43,834 bases of DNA from CAYHGV01 sp964356135 (GTDB lineage: Bacteria; Hydrothermota; Tepidihabitantia; CAYHGV01), in contig CAYHGV010000007.1 in NCBI GenBank assembly GCA_964356135.1, positions 1 to 43,834 of the forward strand. The letters run 5' to 3'. Positions 35,036-42,031 of this stretch are shown piece by piece. Position 1 is the stretch's first letter, and each line of letters opens with the position of its first letter. The notes beneath the pieces are model-generated. The model was not told the DNA's origin and did not search any database. It saw only the letters and a list, made by a program, of their open reading frames with translations. A program made the translations under genes and the position numbers.

Positions 35036-35616
35036 CCATCCCTCCTCATTGGAAAAGGACTCTTTAACACCTCTATTTCACATTCGGCGAATTCTAAATA
35101 CATCGGCCTTGTTTCTTGCCGTTGTCTTAATCCAAAGAACATTCCACATTTTCCCCTGTTTTTATAGAAACCTTCGGGTGGTAAAGTATCTACAACCACC
35201 GAGGAGTCACTCCTGGCAAGAATATAGATAGTGCCGCCTTTTTCGTATTCGTAATTAGTTCTCTGGTCAGAAGTTTCAATTTTAAAAGAAATCCGATAAC
35301 TACCAGGAGAAGGGATTTCAAAAACTATTGTTATCGGTAGAACCTCAGCAGAATCCAAGTCCGTTTCCCAAACAGTGTTCGATATAAATTTCACGAGTGA
35401 TTCGCTATGCACCTCATAGCCCGAAAAAGAAATTTTGGTCTCGGGGGAAGGAATCCATGCCTTCACCTCCAGCCCGATAGAAGATTCCCCTCCCAGTGTC
35501 ACATTCTCAAACCCTGAATACTTAATTTCCCATCTCGGGAGCTCCCCTTCTACTTCATTCCTACATCTCAAAAGACTTAGAGATACTAACAACATCAACA
35601 ATAACTTAGAACTCAT
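35032..35616 (-). CDS. Truncated paralogue of the giant protein's N-terminus
   Basis: 194 residues, ATG with AAAAGGAGG. Residues up to about 150 match the N-terminal region of the 1756-residue protein at high identity (LPRWE, YSGFENVTLGGESSIGLEVK and GSYRISFKIETSD are shared). DNA blocks such as 34860-34930 and 35450-35520 are nearly identical. After GFYKNRGKC the frame is unrelated: a 40-residue tail ending RRDG. The stop TGA overlaps the TTG start of the full gene, so translation is likely coupled. It is probably a partial tandem duplication that kept its own leader (LLLMLLVSLSLLRC, lipoprotein-like), or a decaying copy. Confidence 0.7.
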   Translation of the reverse strand: MSSKLLLMLLVSLSLLRCRNEVEGELPRWEIKYSGFENVTLGGESSIGLEVKAWIPSPETKISFSGYEVHSESLVKFISNTVWETDLDSAEVLPITIVFEIPSPGSYRISFKIETSDQRTNYEYEKGGTIYILARSDSSVVVDTLPPEGFYKNRGKCGMFFGLRQRQETRPMYLEFAECEIEVLKSPFPMRRDG

Positions 35617-35628
35617 AGGTTCCTCCTT

Positions 35629-35988
35629 TTACCTTTTACCGTCTACTACCCAAAAAGTGGAGGCTAAATCTTGGTTTTCGTGAGAATCTAAATATGGTGT
35701 CCGAAAGCACTTGGCAAAAGTCATTAGCTTAATCATAAAAACTTCTTTGTTGATGGCCTTTGGGATAAACCGGAAATTAAAAACCTCTGGAAATAAGCTA
35801 CAAAAACATAGGCGGGAGGATGGGTGAATTAGAGAAATATCAAATTCCATATTAGTAAAAATATACTGAAGGGGGTCAGGGTCAGGTCTTGAAATTTGAC
35901 CAACCCTAAAATCTGAAAATGACTTCGCCTTAAGGGGCTGAAGAGAGCCTAAAGCCGTTACTATAAGAGTTCTTTTGAGTTTATTCAT
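35629..35988 (-). CDS. Hypothetical protein starting inside the tandem repeat
   Basis: 119 residues, unrecognised. The first 37 residues (MNKLKRTLIVTALGSLQPLK ... GQISRPDP) are encoded by the 340-bp repeat unit; the rest is unique, ending FWVVDGKR. The ATG has AAGGA and a promoter (TTGATA / TATAAT) just upstream inside the repeat. The N-terminus is weakly signal-like. It may be a junk frame opened by the repeat, but the promoter, SD and start are all intact. Confidence 0.4.
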   Translation of the reverse strand: MNKLKRTLIVTALGSLQPLKAKSFSDFRVGQISRPDPDPLQYIFTNMEFDISLIHPSSRLCFCSLFPEVFNFRFIPKAINKEVFMIKLMTFAKCFRTPYLDSHENQDLASTFWVVDGKR

Positions 35989-36002
35989 AAAGTCCTTCAG
36001 AA

Positions 36003-36031
36003 ATTATATGAAAGTTAGTCACTTTTATCAA
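36003..36031 (-). promoter_or_regulatory. Promoter in repeat copy 1
   Basis: Minus strand TTGATA (36026-36031), 17-bp spacer, TATAAT (36003-36008), then AAGGA and ATG 35988. The identical set occurs 340 bp further at 36343-36371. Confidence 0.6.
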
Positions 36032-36187
36032 GAGCTATTTCCAAAATTTTTTCCACCGGTTTATTAAGTCCTGATAAATCAACAGCATGGCTCTCATTCC
36101 CTCCCCTGGCAAGTCCAGAAAACATGGTCTCTCTCCAATTTCTTTTTAAATTCTTAGGTAAACCCATAGGTCTGTTAGGTTTTTTGT

Positions 36188-36328
36188 TCAACCCCAATAA
36201 ACCTGAGAGTGAGAAATGGGGTCAGGTCTTGAAATTTGACCAACCCTAAAATCTGAAAATGACTTCGCCTTAAGGGGCTGAAGAGAGCCTAAAGCCGTTA
36301 CTATAAGAGTTCTTTTGAGTTTATTCAT
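36188..36328 (-). pseudogene. Second copy of the repeat-borne ORF, truncated
   Basis: From ATG 36328, with the same promoter and SD as the 119-residue ORF, the frame repeats its first 37 residues and then runs ISHSQVYWG to a stop, 46 residues in all. It looks like a truncated duplicate of the reading frame in repeat copy 1, or vice versa. Confidence 0.35.
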
Positions 36329-36577
36329 AAAGTCCTTCAGAAATTATATGAAAGTTAGTCACTTTTATCAAGAGCTATTTCCAAAATTTTTTCCACCGGT
36401 TTATTAAGTCCTGATAAATCAACAGCATGGCTCTCATTCCCTCCCCTGGCAAGTCCAGAAAACAGGGTTTCTCTCCACTTTCTTTTTGAATTCTTAAGTG
36501 AACCCATAGGTCTGTTAGGTTTCTTATTCAACCCCAATAAGCATGAGAGCGTCTCTTCGTTCGTCATTTCAAATACT

Positions 36578-36636
36578 GTAGAAACAGACCTTCAGGTCTG
36601 TTCTTAAATTTAACAGGTCTAAAGACCTGTTTCTAC
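36578..36636. repeat. REP-like hairpin pair after the small-subunit gene
   Basis: Two 9-bp hairpins side by side: AACAGACCT-TC-AGGTCTGTT (36583-36602) and AACAGGTCT-AA-AGACCTGTT (36612-36631). The outer ends GTAGAAACAG (36578-36587) and CTGTTTCTAC (36627-36636) are also complementary. The same two hairpins in the opposite order occur at 38490-38546. Confidence 0.8.
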
Positions 36637-36651
36637 GCTTTGTAGTATTCG

Positions 36652-37089
36652 TCATTTTCCACCTTTCAGTTTGCCCAATAACTTCGCCACCCCGTCAATA
36701 ATCGCATCCGGCCGGGGTGGGCAGCCGGGCACGTAGATGTTGACCGGAATGACCTTGTCATACCCGTCCCGAACACAGTAGCAGCCGTTAAACGGCGCGC
36801 CCGAGGTCGCACAGGTTCCGATCGCCATGACAAATTTCGGGTCCGGCATCTGCTCGTAGATGCGCACCAGCCGGCTCGCAATCTGCTTGGTGACCGCACC
36901 GGTCCCGACGATCACATCCGCATGGCGCGGTGTTCCCTTCAACAGAATCCCGAACCGCTCGACATCAAATCGGGGGATGAGCGCTGCCAGAATCTCGATA
37001 TCGCACCCGTTGCAGCCGCCGGCATTAAAGTGAATAATCCAGGGCGATTTCACCCGCGCCCAGAGGACGAGTTTATCAAGCATTCCCAC
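36652..37089 (-). CDS. Group 4 hydrogenase small subunit (NuoB-like)
   Basis: 145 residues. Ligands of the proximal 4Fe-4S cluster: C26-x2-C29 (GGCNGCD), C93 (GTCATSG) and C123 (PGCPPRPDAI). The C-x2-C spacing is the hydrogenase form; Complex I NuoB has adjacent cysteines. It transfers electrons from the ferredoxin subunit to the NiFe site. The start is GTG 37089 with AAGGAG 7 nt upstream, overlapping the NuoA-like gene by 14 bp. Downstream lie the REP pair and the large insert that separates it from the NuoC-like gene. Confidence 0.9.
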   Translation of the reverse strand: MGMLDKLVLWARVKSPWIIHFNAGGCNGCDIEILAALIPRFDVERFGILLKGTPRHADVIVGTGAVTKQIASRLVRIYEQMPDPKFVMAIGTCATSGAPFNGCYCVRDGYDKVIPVNIYVPGCPPRPDAIIDGVAKLLGKLKGGK

Positions 37090-37435
37090 CGGAACGCTCC
37101 TTGATATATTCCGACGTCCGCAGCACGAGAGTAAAAATCGCCAGGGCGATAACCACCAGATAGAGCACCCCTAAAATTCCGATGATACCCGCAGGCAGGG
37201 TTGCAATCATCAGCGCCGCCACATGCATAATCGTGAAAAACAGCGCGACGTGGAAAAACAACCGATACGAAACCTGCATCTTCTTCATCGGAATATCCTC
37301 ACCGCAGGCATAGGGCGTCGCCTTACCGCCGACCGGGTTGAATTTAGGCGCAATCTTCCGACCGAAGAGATACAGCAAAAGTCCGACGAGAATGAATATA
37401 ATAAACGCAACCGGCGGACTCAATATAATTCTCAT
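37076..37435 (-). CDS. Group 4 hydrogenase NuoA-like membrane subunit
   Basis: Start ATG 37435 (MRIILSPPVAF) has GGAGG 8 nt upstream; a longer frame opens at 37456. 119 residues with three transmembrane helices. The loop TPYACGEDIP after helix 1 corresponds to the Cys-containing loop of NuoA, and FFHVALFFTIMHVAALMIAT to helix 2. NuoA-like subunits occur in some group 4 hydrogenases and in Complex I but not in classical six-subunit Ech. It overlaps the small-subunit gene by 14 bp. Confidence 0.75.
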   Translation of the reverse strand: MRIILSPPVAFIIFILVGLLLYLFGRKIAPKFNPVGGKATPYACGEDIPMKKMQVSYRLFFHVALFFTIMHVAALMIATLPAGIIGILGVLYLVVIALAIFTLVLRTSEYIKERSGGNA

Positions 37436-37450
37436 GCTACTTCCCTCCGC

Positions 37451-37537
37451 AAGCATTGATGTAAACTGAGAGGAATATTGATAAAGACAGAGTTATTCTC
37501 AGTTTCCATCAGTTCCAATCTGTCTGAATCAATGCTT
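37451..37537. repeat. Nested palindrome between NuoK-like and NuoA-like genes
   Basis: The outer arms AAGCATTGAT (37451-37460) and ATCAATGCTT (37528-37537) are perfect. The inner arms AAACTGAGA (37463-37471) and TCTCAGTTT (37497-37505) are also perfect. It spans the entire gap and touches the upstream stop codon. Confidence 0.8.
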
Positions 37538-37838
37538 ACCATTTTAATTTCGTCAGCCTCCTGATATCTAATGAACCGGTATGCTTATAGATATTGATAA
37601 TAATCGCCAGTGCGATCGCCACAATCACCACTTCAATAATAATAAAAGTAATAAAAATCGCCTGGGTCAAATTCGGATTCCCTTTGGCAAAGCCGGAAGT
37701 AATCAAAGCCAGGGTTACTCCTTTCGCCACAATTTCTACTCCGATAATGAGCTTAATCATATTCCGCATCGACACCAGCGTTGCCAATCCCAAAAGGAAC
37801 AGCACCGCCACTGCCACTAAATCATAAATCCAGATCAT
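37536..37838 (-). CDS. Group 4 hydrogenase NuoK/MrpC-like subunit
   Basis: 100 residues, three transmembrane helices, the typical NuoK/MrpC length. The helix-1/helix-2 region MRNMIKLIIGVEIVAKGVTL holds the conserved membrane Glu (GVEI), and AIFITFIIIEVVIVAIALAI holds the second (IIIEVVI). These form part of the proton path in Complex I and Mrp. The C-terminal tail is basic (RRLTKLKW). No clear Shine-Dalgarno. Gap of 153 bp from the MbhD/NuoJ-like gene, filled by a CACGAA palindrome. Confidence 0.88.
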   Translation of the reverse strand: MIWIYDLVAVAVLFLLGLATLVSMRNMIKLIIGVEIVAKGVTLALITSGFAKGNPNLTQAIFITFIIIEVVIVAIALAIIINIYKHTGSLDIRRLTKLKW

Positions 37839-37849
37839 GGTCTATTTTT

Positions 37850-37982
37850 TATCACGAAATCCGAGAAACCACGAAAACACGAAGAAAAACACTTGATTAA
37901 TACGGAGTTTATGGTTGTACTTGAAAACTCATTACTTATTATGTTCCTTTCGTGCTTTCGTGCTTTTATCACTTTCGTGATA
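37850..37982. repeat. CACGAA-type palindrome between NuoJ-like and NuoK-like genes
   Basis: The arms TATCACGAAA (37850-37859) and TTTCGTGATA (37973-37982) are perfect. Inside, ACCACGAAAACACGAAG on the left faces CTTTCGTGCTTTCGTGCTTT on the right. The centre is AT-rich without a gene. Confidence 0.75.
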
Positions 37983-37991
37983 ATATTGTCT

Positions 37992-38483
37992 TTAATCATT
38001 TTTGCCTCGCATTCGAAACAGTGCCGAAATTGCCAGCACCCCTGCAAGAATTATTCCCAACTGCCCTACAATGTCAAGCCACCGTACTTTCCAGAGCGTC
38101 TGGGAAAATCCGTTTTCGCCCAGAGCCGGGGCAATCCCGGTTCGGAAGATGAACAGTGCGACCACGATACTCGACAGCGCCACTCCGATCAAGAGCAACA
38201 GCGGAATAATGAGCAGCACCGATTTTTTCTTTTCCTCTTCTTCCGGTTTTTCCCGTTGGGTCAAACTGATCGCGGAAATAAACAAAACCACAATCAAACC
38301 GGCGCCGATCGACAGTTCAAATACGCCTGCATACGGTGCCCGGAGCTGGTAGAGGATAATTGCCAGTACCGCACTGCCCAGGGCCAGGGCGATTGCCGCC
38401 TTCAAAAGGTCGCGCAGCACGACCGCGACGATGAAGAAGGCAACCATCAAACCCAGCAAAACCAGATGTAAACCAATCATCAC
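37992..38483 (-). CDS. Group 4 hydrogenase MbhD/NuoJ-like subunit
   Basis: 163 residues. The first half resembles the DUF4040/MbhD/MrpB-type segment: VVLRDLLKAAIALALGSAV, then YQLRAPYAGVFELSIGAGL, with the conserved membrane Glu. After a charged loop (REKPEEEEKKK) two more transmembrane helices follow, as in NuoJ/MbhE. It ends MRGKND. The first codon is GTG 38483, with ATG immediately following. It lies 112 bp after the NuoN-like gene; that gap holds the second REP-like pair. Confidence 0.82.
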   Translation of the reverse strand: MMIGLHLVLLGLMVAFFIVAVVLRDLLKAAIALALGSAVLAIILYQLRAPYAGVFELSIGAGLIVVLFISAISLTQREKPEEEEKKKSVLLIIPLLLLIGVALSSIVVALFIFRTGIAPALGENGFSQTLWKVRWLDIVGQLGIILAGVLAISALFRMRGKND

Positions 38484-38489
38484 AATTTC

Positions 38490-38546
38490 AACAGGTCTAA
38501 AGACCTGTTTCTACGTTTGAGATGCGAACAGACCTTCAGGTCTGTT
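38490..38546. repeat. REP-like hairpin pair between NuoN-like and NuoJ-like genes
   Basis: AACAGGTCT-AA-AGACCTGTT (38490-38509) and AACAGACCT-TC-AGGTCTGTT (38527-38546): the same hairpins as at 36578-36636 in swapped order. The two pairs bracket the NuoJ-like to small-subunit block. Confidence 0.8.
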
Positions 38547-38595
38547 TCTTCCGCGTCCATCCGTGTCAATATCCGCGCCAATTCGTGTTTCTGCA

Positions 38596-40059
38596 TCAGA
38601 AGAATCTCCCCGATAATAAGACATTTGCCGCTGGAGTAAGAATAACCCGGGAGAGAATCGGGTAGAAGACACCGAACGCGATGCAGAGCAGAGCCAGAAT
38701 TCCGGTCGAAATTGCCATCGACAGCGGCACCTCTTTAATCGCCTTAAACTCTTCGGCCAGCTTTCCGAAGAAAGCGTAGCGGTTAATCTTCAGGAAATAG
38801 CCGAGGGTGAGTAAACTTATTAAAACCGCGATCAGCGCATAAACCCAGTAACCGGCCTGGATTGCGGCAATGACAATAATCAGCTTGCTGAAGAATCCGT
38901 TCAGCGGCGGGACACCGGCAATCGCCAGCGACCCGACCGTCACCGAAGCGCCGGTGACCGGCATCCGCTGGGTGAGACCGCCCATCCGCCCGAGGTCGCG
39001 GGTTCCGGTCGAATACTCGGTCGACCCGGCGCTCAAAAACAGGAGCCCTTTGAACGTCGCGTGGTTCATCAGATGATAGATTGCACCTAAAATCCCCAAC
39101 GGCGTTGCCAGCCCGAATCCGAGCATGATGTAGCCAATCTGGCTGATGCTCGAATAGGCCAACAGCCGTTTGAAATCGGTCTGAATCGAAGCCATCACTG
39201 CGCCGACCACCATCGACAGCATGCCGAATCCCATCAGGGTCTGGGAAATCGTCGGGGTCATGCCGATCACATTGAAAATAATTCTTACCAGAGCATAGAC
39301 CCCGGAGACTTTAATCAGCACGCCCGACAGCATCGCCGAAATCGGCGCCGGTGCCGACGGGTGGGCGTCGGGCAGCCAGGCATGGAACGGCACCATCGCT
39401 GCTTTTAACCCGAACCCGACGATGAAGAGAATCACCGTAAACAGGAGCGCTTTGTTCGGACTGCTAACCGCCAGGCTGCGTGCAATCTCGGTCATGGTCA
39501 GGCTTCCGGTCAGCGTATAAATCAGCGCGATCGCAAGGAGAATGAATGCGGTTGCCACCGCCGACAGTATCAGATACTTGAATGCCGCTTCCAGCTCTTC
39601 ATGGCGCAGTCCATAGGCGACCAGGGCAAACGAGGATGCCGCCGCCACCTCCAAAAAGAGATAGAGATTGAACAGATCAGCGGCCAGTACCACCCCGTTC
39701 ATTCCTGCCACCATCACCATGAACAGCCCGTAGAACCCGGGCTTATAGCCGTAATGGCTAATGTAGTCGAATGAAAATACGAGCGCGAAGAAACTGATCA
39801 GGTTGATGACCAAAAGCATAAACAGGCTGAAACTGTCGAGCCGGAGGTTAAGCGCATAGAACGGTAGAATGTTTCCAAAATTCAGGGTCAAAAGCCCGCC
39901 CTGATTGACATAACCCAGTATCCCCACACCGAAGGCAAACAGGACCGCGCTCGCCAGACTCGCAAAAATATCGCACAGCCCGCGCCAGACCTTATTGATC
40001 ACGGGCATCAACGCTGCCACCCCGATCGGTATCAGAATAAAAAGCAGTATCGAATTCAT
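38596..40059 (-). CDS. Group 4 hydrogenase NuoN/MrpD-like antiporter subunit
   Basis: 487 residues, about fourteen transmembrane helices. Key ion-path motifs: LYLFLEVAAASSFALVAYGL (TM5 Glu) and FGLKAAMVPFHAWLPDAHPS (TM7 Lys and PFHxWLPDA), followed by LIKVSGVYALVRI (TM8 Lys). Predicted role is proton or sodium translocation in the membrane arm. ATG with AAAGG. The neighbouring gene upstream ends 133 bp away; the gap contains the CTTTGTG repeats. Confidence 0.92.
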   Translation of the reverse strand: MNSILLFILIPIGVAALMPVINKVWRGLCDIFASLASAVLFAFGVGILGYVNQGGLLTLNFGNILPFYALNLRLDSFSLFMLLVINLISFFALVFSFDYISHYGYKPGFYGLFMVMVAGMNGVVLAADLFNLYLFLEVAAASSFALVAYGLRHEELEAAFKYLILSAVATAFILLAIALIYTLTGSLTMTEIARSLAVSSPNKALLFTVILFIVGFGLKAAMVPFHAWLPDAHPSAPAPISAMLSGVLIKVSGVYALVRIIFNVIGMTPTISQTLMGFGMLSMVVGAVMASIQTDFKRLLAYSSISQIGYIMLGFGLATPLGILGAIYHLMNHATFKGLLFLSAGSTEYSTGTRDLGRMGGLTQRMPVTGASVTVGSLAIAGVPPLNGFFSKLIIVIAAIQAGYWVYALIAVLISLLTLGYFLKINRYAFFGKLAEEFKAIKEVPLSMAISTGILALLCIAFGVFYPILSRVILTPAANVLLSGRFF

Positions 40060-40085
40060 AGTTTGAAACCTTTAACCATAATATT

Positions 40086-40193
40086 TGCTTTGTGCTCTTT
40101 GTGATCCAATCTTGCTAAACCCAAATGTACTCTGATTGCTCTGCTCTCTCGGCGGTTAAAATCCTTTCCTTTGTGTTCTTTGTGGTTCAATCT
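40086..40193. repeat. Direct CTTTGTG-type repeats between antiporter genes
   Basis: CTTTGTGCTCTTTGTG (near 40088) and CTTTGTGTTCTTTGTGG (near 40171), both followed by a (T)CAATC, lie about 84 bp apart in the same orientation. They are the complement of the ACCACAxAGxxCACAAAG theme seen elsewhere. Confidence 0.6.
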
Positions 40194-42031
40194 CATTTAA
40201 AGAACCCTCCGATCAGAAACAGCAGCACAAACAGCCCGGCGAAGAACCACGACAGATACATCGCCAACAGTCCAGTATGGGTCTTGCGAATATTCTCTGC
40301 CGCCATAATCCCGCCCCGGACAAACAGGTCGTATGACTTATCAATCACCCTATCGAAATATCTGAAAACCACCATCGCAAATCCGCGCGCCGCCTTCACT
40401 CCCTGCTCATAGAGGTCGAATATCCGTTTCTCCGACCAGTTATAGATAGTCCGGATGACCGGCGCCTCTCGAACATAGTTCAAAGCGGTATACGCCCGGC
40501 CGGTACGACGCATCCCCATCCAGAACATAAACACCGCCAGGAGCAGCGCCAGCATTGCAAAGCCTGGAATCGGCGCAATCTTCCAGATTCCTTCCCAGAG
40601 GTTATGCTCCAATCCCATTCCTTCGACCAGCGGCTGGATAAATGCCCGTAACGGCAGCTTCGACCAGACCCCGAACAAAATACAGCCCAGAGCCAAAGCG
40701 ATCATCGGTATCTGCATCGTCAGCGGCGACTCCTTCACCGGCGGAATTGTTTTCGACCGTTCACCAAAATAGGTTGAGAAGGTGAGTTTCAAAAATGACA
40801 GCAGGGTCAGGGTGGAACCCAAAAGGGCAACAATCAAAAATATCGGATGATGGTGGGACGCCCCTTTGTACACGAGTTCTTTCGAGATGAAACCATTGAA
40901 AGGCGGCACCCCGGAAATCGACAGTGCCGCAACGACACAGGCAATGAACGTTATCGGCATCTCACGCCGCAATCCGCCCAGCTGGCCGAGTTCGGTCGTT
41001 CCCGTCCGGTGCTCAACTGAGCCGCCGGTTAAGAACAGCGTGCACTTATACATCGAGTGGTTGAGCATATGGAAAATTCCGCCCGCAATCCCGATCGGAT
41101 TGCCCGTGCCTATCCCTAAGACCATGTAGCCGACCTGGGAGATCGCATGGAACGATAAGAGCTTCTTATAGTTCTTCTGCGCCAGCGCCCCCATCACCGC
41201 CACGATGATCGTCACGGCACCGATCGTCATCAAGAGAATCTCCATCGCATAATCGAGGGCGAAGAAATTGAGGGTGATGCGCGCCAAAAGGTAAATTCCC
41301 AATAATTTCTCCCAGGCCGCGGGCAGGAGCGCCATCACCGGCGTCGGCGCATCGAGCGCGGCATCCGGAATCCAGGTGTGGAACGGTATCGCACCCGCCT
41401 TGGCTAAGGCGCCGATCATCAAGAGAATAAAGGCATACCGCCCATAGCCCGCCATACCGAGATGGACCGAATCCATGCTCAAATTACCGGTCGTCCACCA
41501 GATAAGGGCAATACCTAAAATCATGCAAAAATCGGAAAATCCGACTATCACCAGACTCTTGGTTGCGGTGTGGTAGGCAGCGGGACTACCGATCGTAATC
41601 AGGAGATAGAGCGTTATTAAAAGTGTCTCCCAGAAGACCGCAAACAAAACGAGGTTGTTTGACAAAAGCGCACCATTGACTGCGGCTAAGGTTAAAAGCA
41701 GATAGGTGTGGTATTCGTTTACCCGCGGGTTCGCCGCCATATGGCGAATTGAGTACAGGGCTAAGAGCAGTCCGAACCCGGACGCCGCCAGAACTACGAA
41801 CTGGCTGAAGGCATAGAGCCGAAAATCTAATATCCAACCGAAATCGGTCCAGCTGAAGCTGAGCTTCATCTCGGGCATGAAGAAAAGCCGTAATGCCACG
41901 AGGAAGACGACCGCGGTTGCCACCACCGTCAGCCACTCCCGTACGAGCTTAACCTTCTTCGGGATGAAGAGCGCGGGGATGGCGAACACAATCGGCGTTA
42001 CAATCGGCAGGAGCAGCAGCTTCGGATTCAT
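40193..42031 (-). CDS. Group 4 hydrogenase NuoL/M-like antiporter subunit with C-terminal extension
   Basis: 612 residues. Antiporter core with FAVFWETLLITLYLLI (TM5 Glu), LAKAGAIPFHTWIPDAALDA (TM7 Lys and the PFHxWIPDA motif), then WEKLLGIYLLARI in TM8 where most homologues have HAA-x-x-VK. After about residue 500 a 110-residue extension with an amphipathic stretch (YNWSEKRIFDLYEQGVKAAR) and two final hydrophobic helices recalls the lateral-helix tail of NuoL. The start ATG overlaps the upstream stop (ATGA). Confidence 0.92.
   Translation of the reverse strand: MNPKLLLLPIVTPIVFAIPALFIPKKVKLVREWLTVVATAVVFLVALRLFFMPEMKLSFSWTDFGWILDFRLYAFSQFVVLAASGFGLLLALYSIRHMAANPRVNEYHTYLLLTLAAVNGALLSNNLVLFAVFWETLLITLYLLITIGSPAAYHTATKSLVIVGFSDFCMILGIALIWWTTGNLSMDSVHLGMAGYGRYAFILLMIGALAKAGAIPFHTWIPDAALDAPTPVMALLPAAWEKLLGIYLLARITLNFFALDYAMEILLMTIGAVTIIVAVMGALAQKNYKKLLSFHAISQVGYMVLGIGTGNPIGIAGGIFHMLNHSMYKCTLFLTGGSVEHRTGTTELGQLGGLRREMPITFIACVVAALSISGVPPFNGFISKELVYKGASHHHPIFLIVALLGSTLTLLSFLKLTFSTYFGERSKTIPPVKESPLTMQIPMIALALGCILFGVWSKLPLRAFIQPLVEGMGLEHNLWEGIWKIAPIPGFAMLALLLAVFMFWMGMRRTGRAYTALNYVREAPVIRTIYNWSEKRIFDLYEQGVKAARGFAMVVFRYFDRVIDKSYDLFVRGGIMAAENIRKTHTGLLAMYLSWFFAGLFVLLFLIGGFFK

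Larger units (their letters stand above)
35879..36550. repeat. Two-copy 340-bp direct tandem repeat
   Basis: Copy 1 runs 35879-36211 and copy 2 36219-36550, with a 340-bp period and only scattered differences in the last 90 bp. Each copy begins near GGTCAGGTCTTGAAATTTGA and includes a promoter, an SD-ATG opening and, on the same strand upstream, the end of a small frame (SGLARGGNESHAVDLSGLNK ... LDKSD) whose copies span 36015-36197 and 36355-36567. The two frames are 60 and 70 codons and not recognised. The GTCAGGTCTTGAAATTT block resembles motifs I recall near REP-associated transposases (not checked). Confidence 0.85.
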
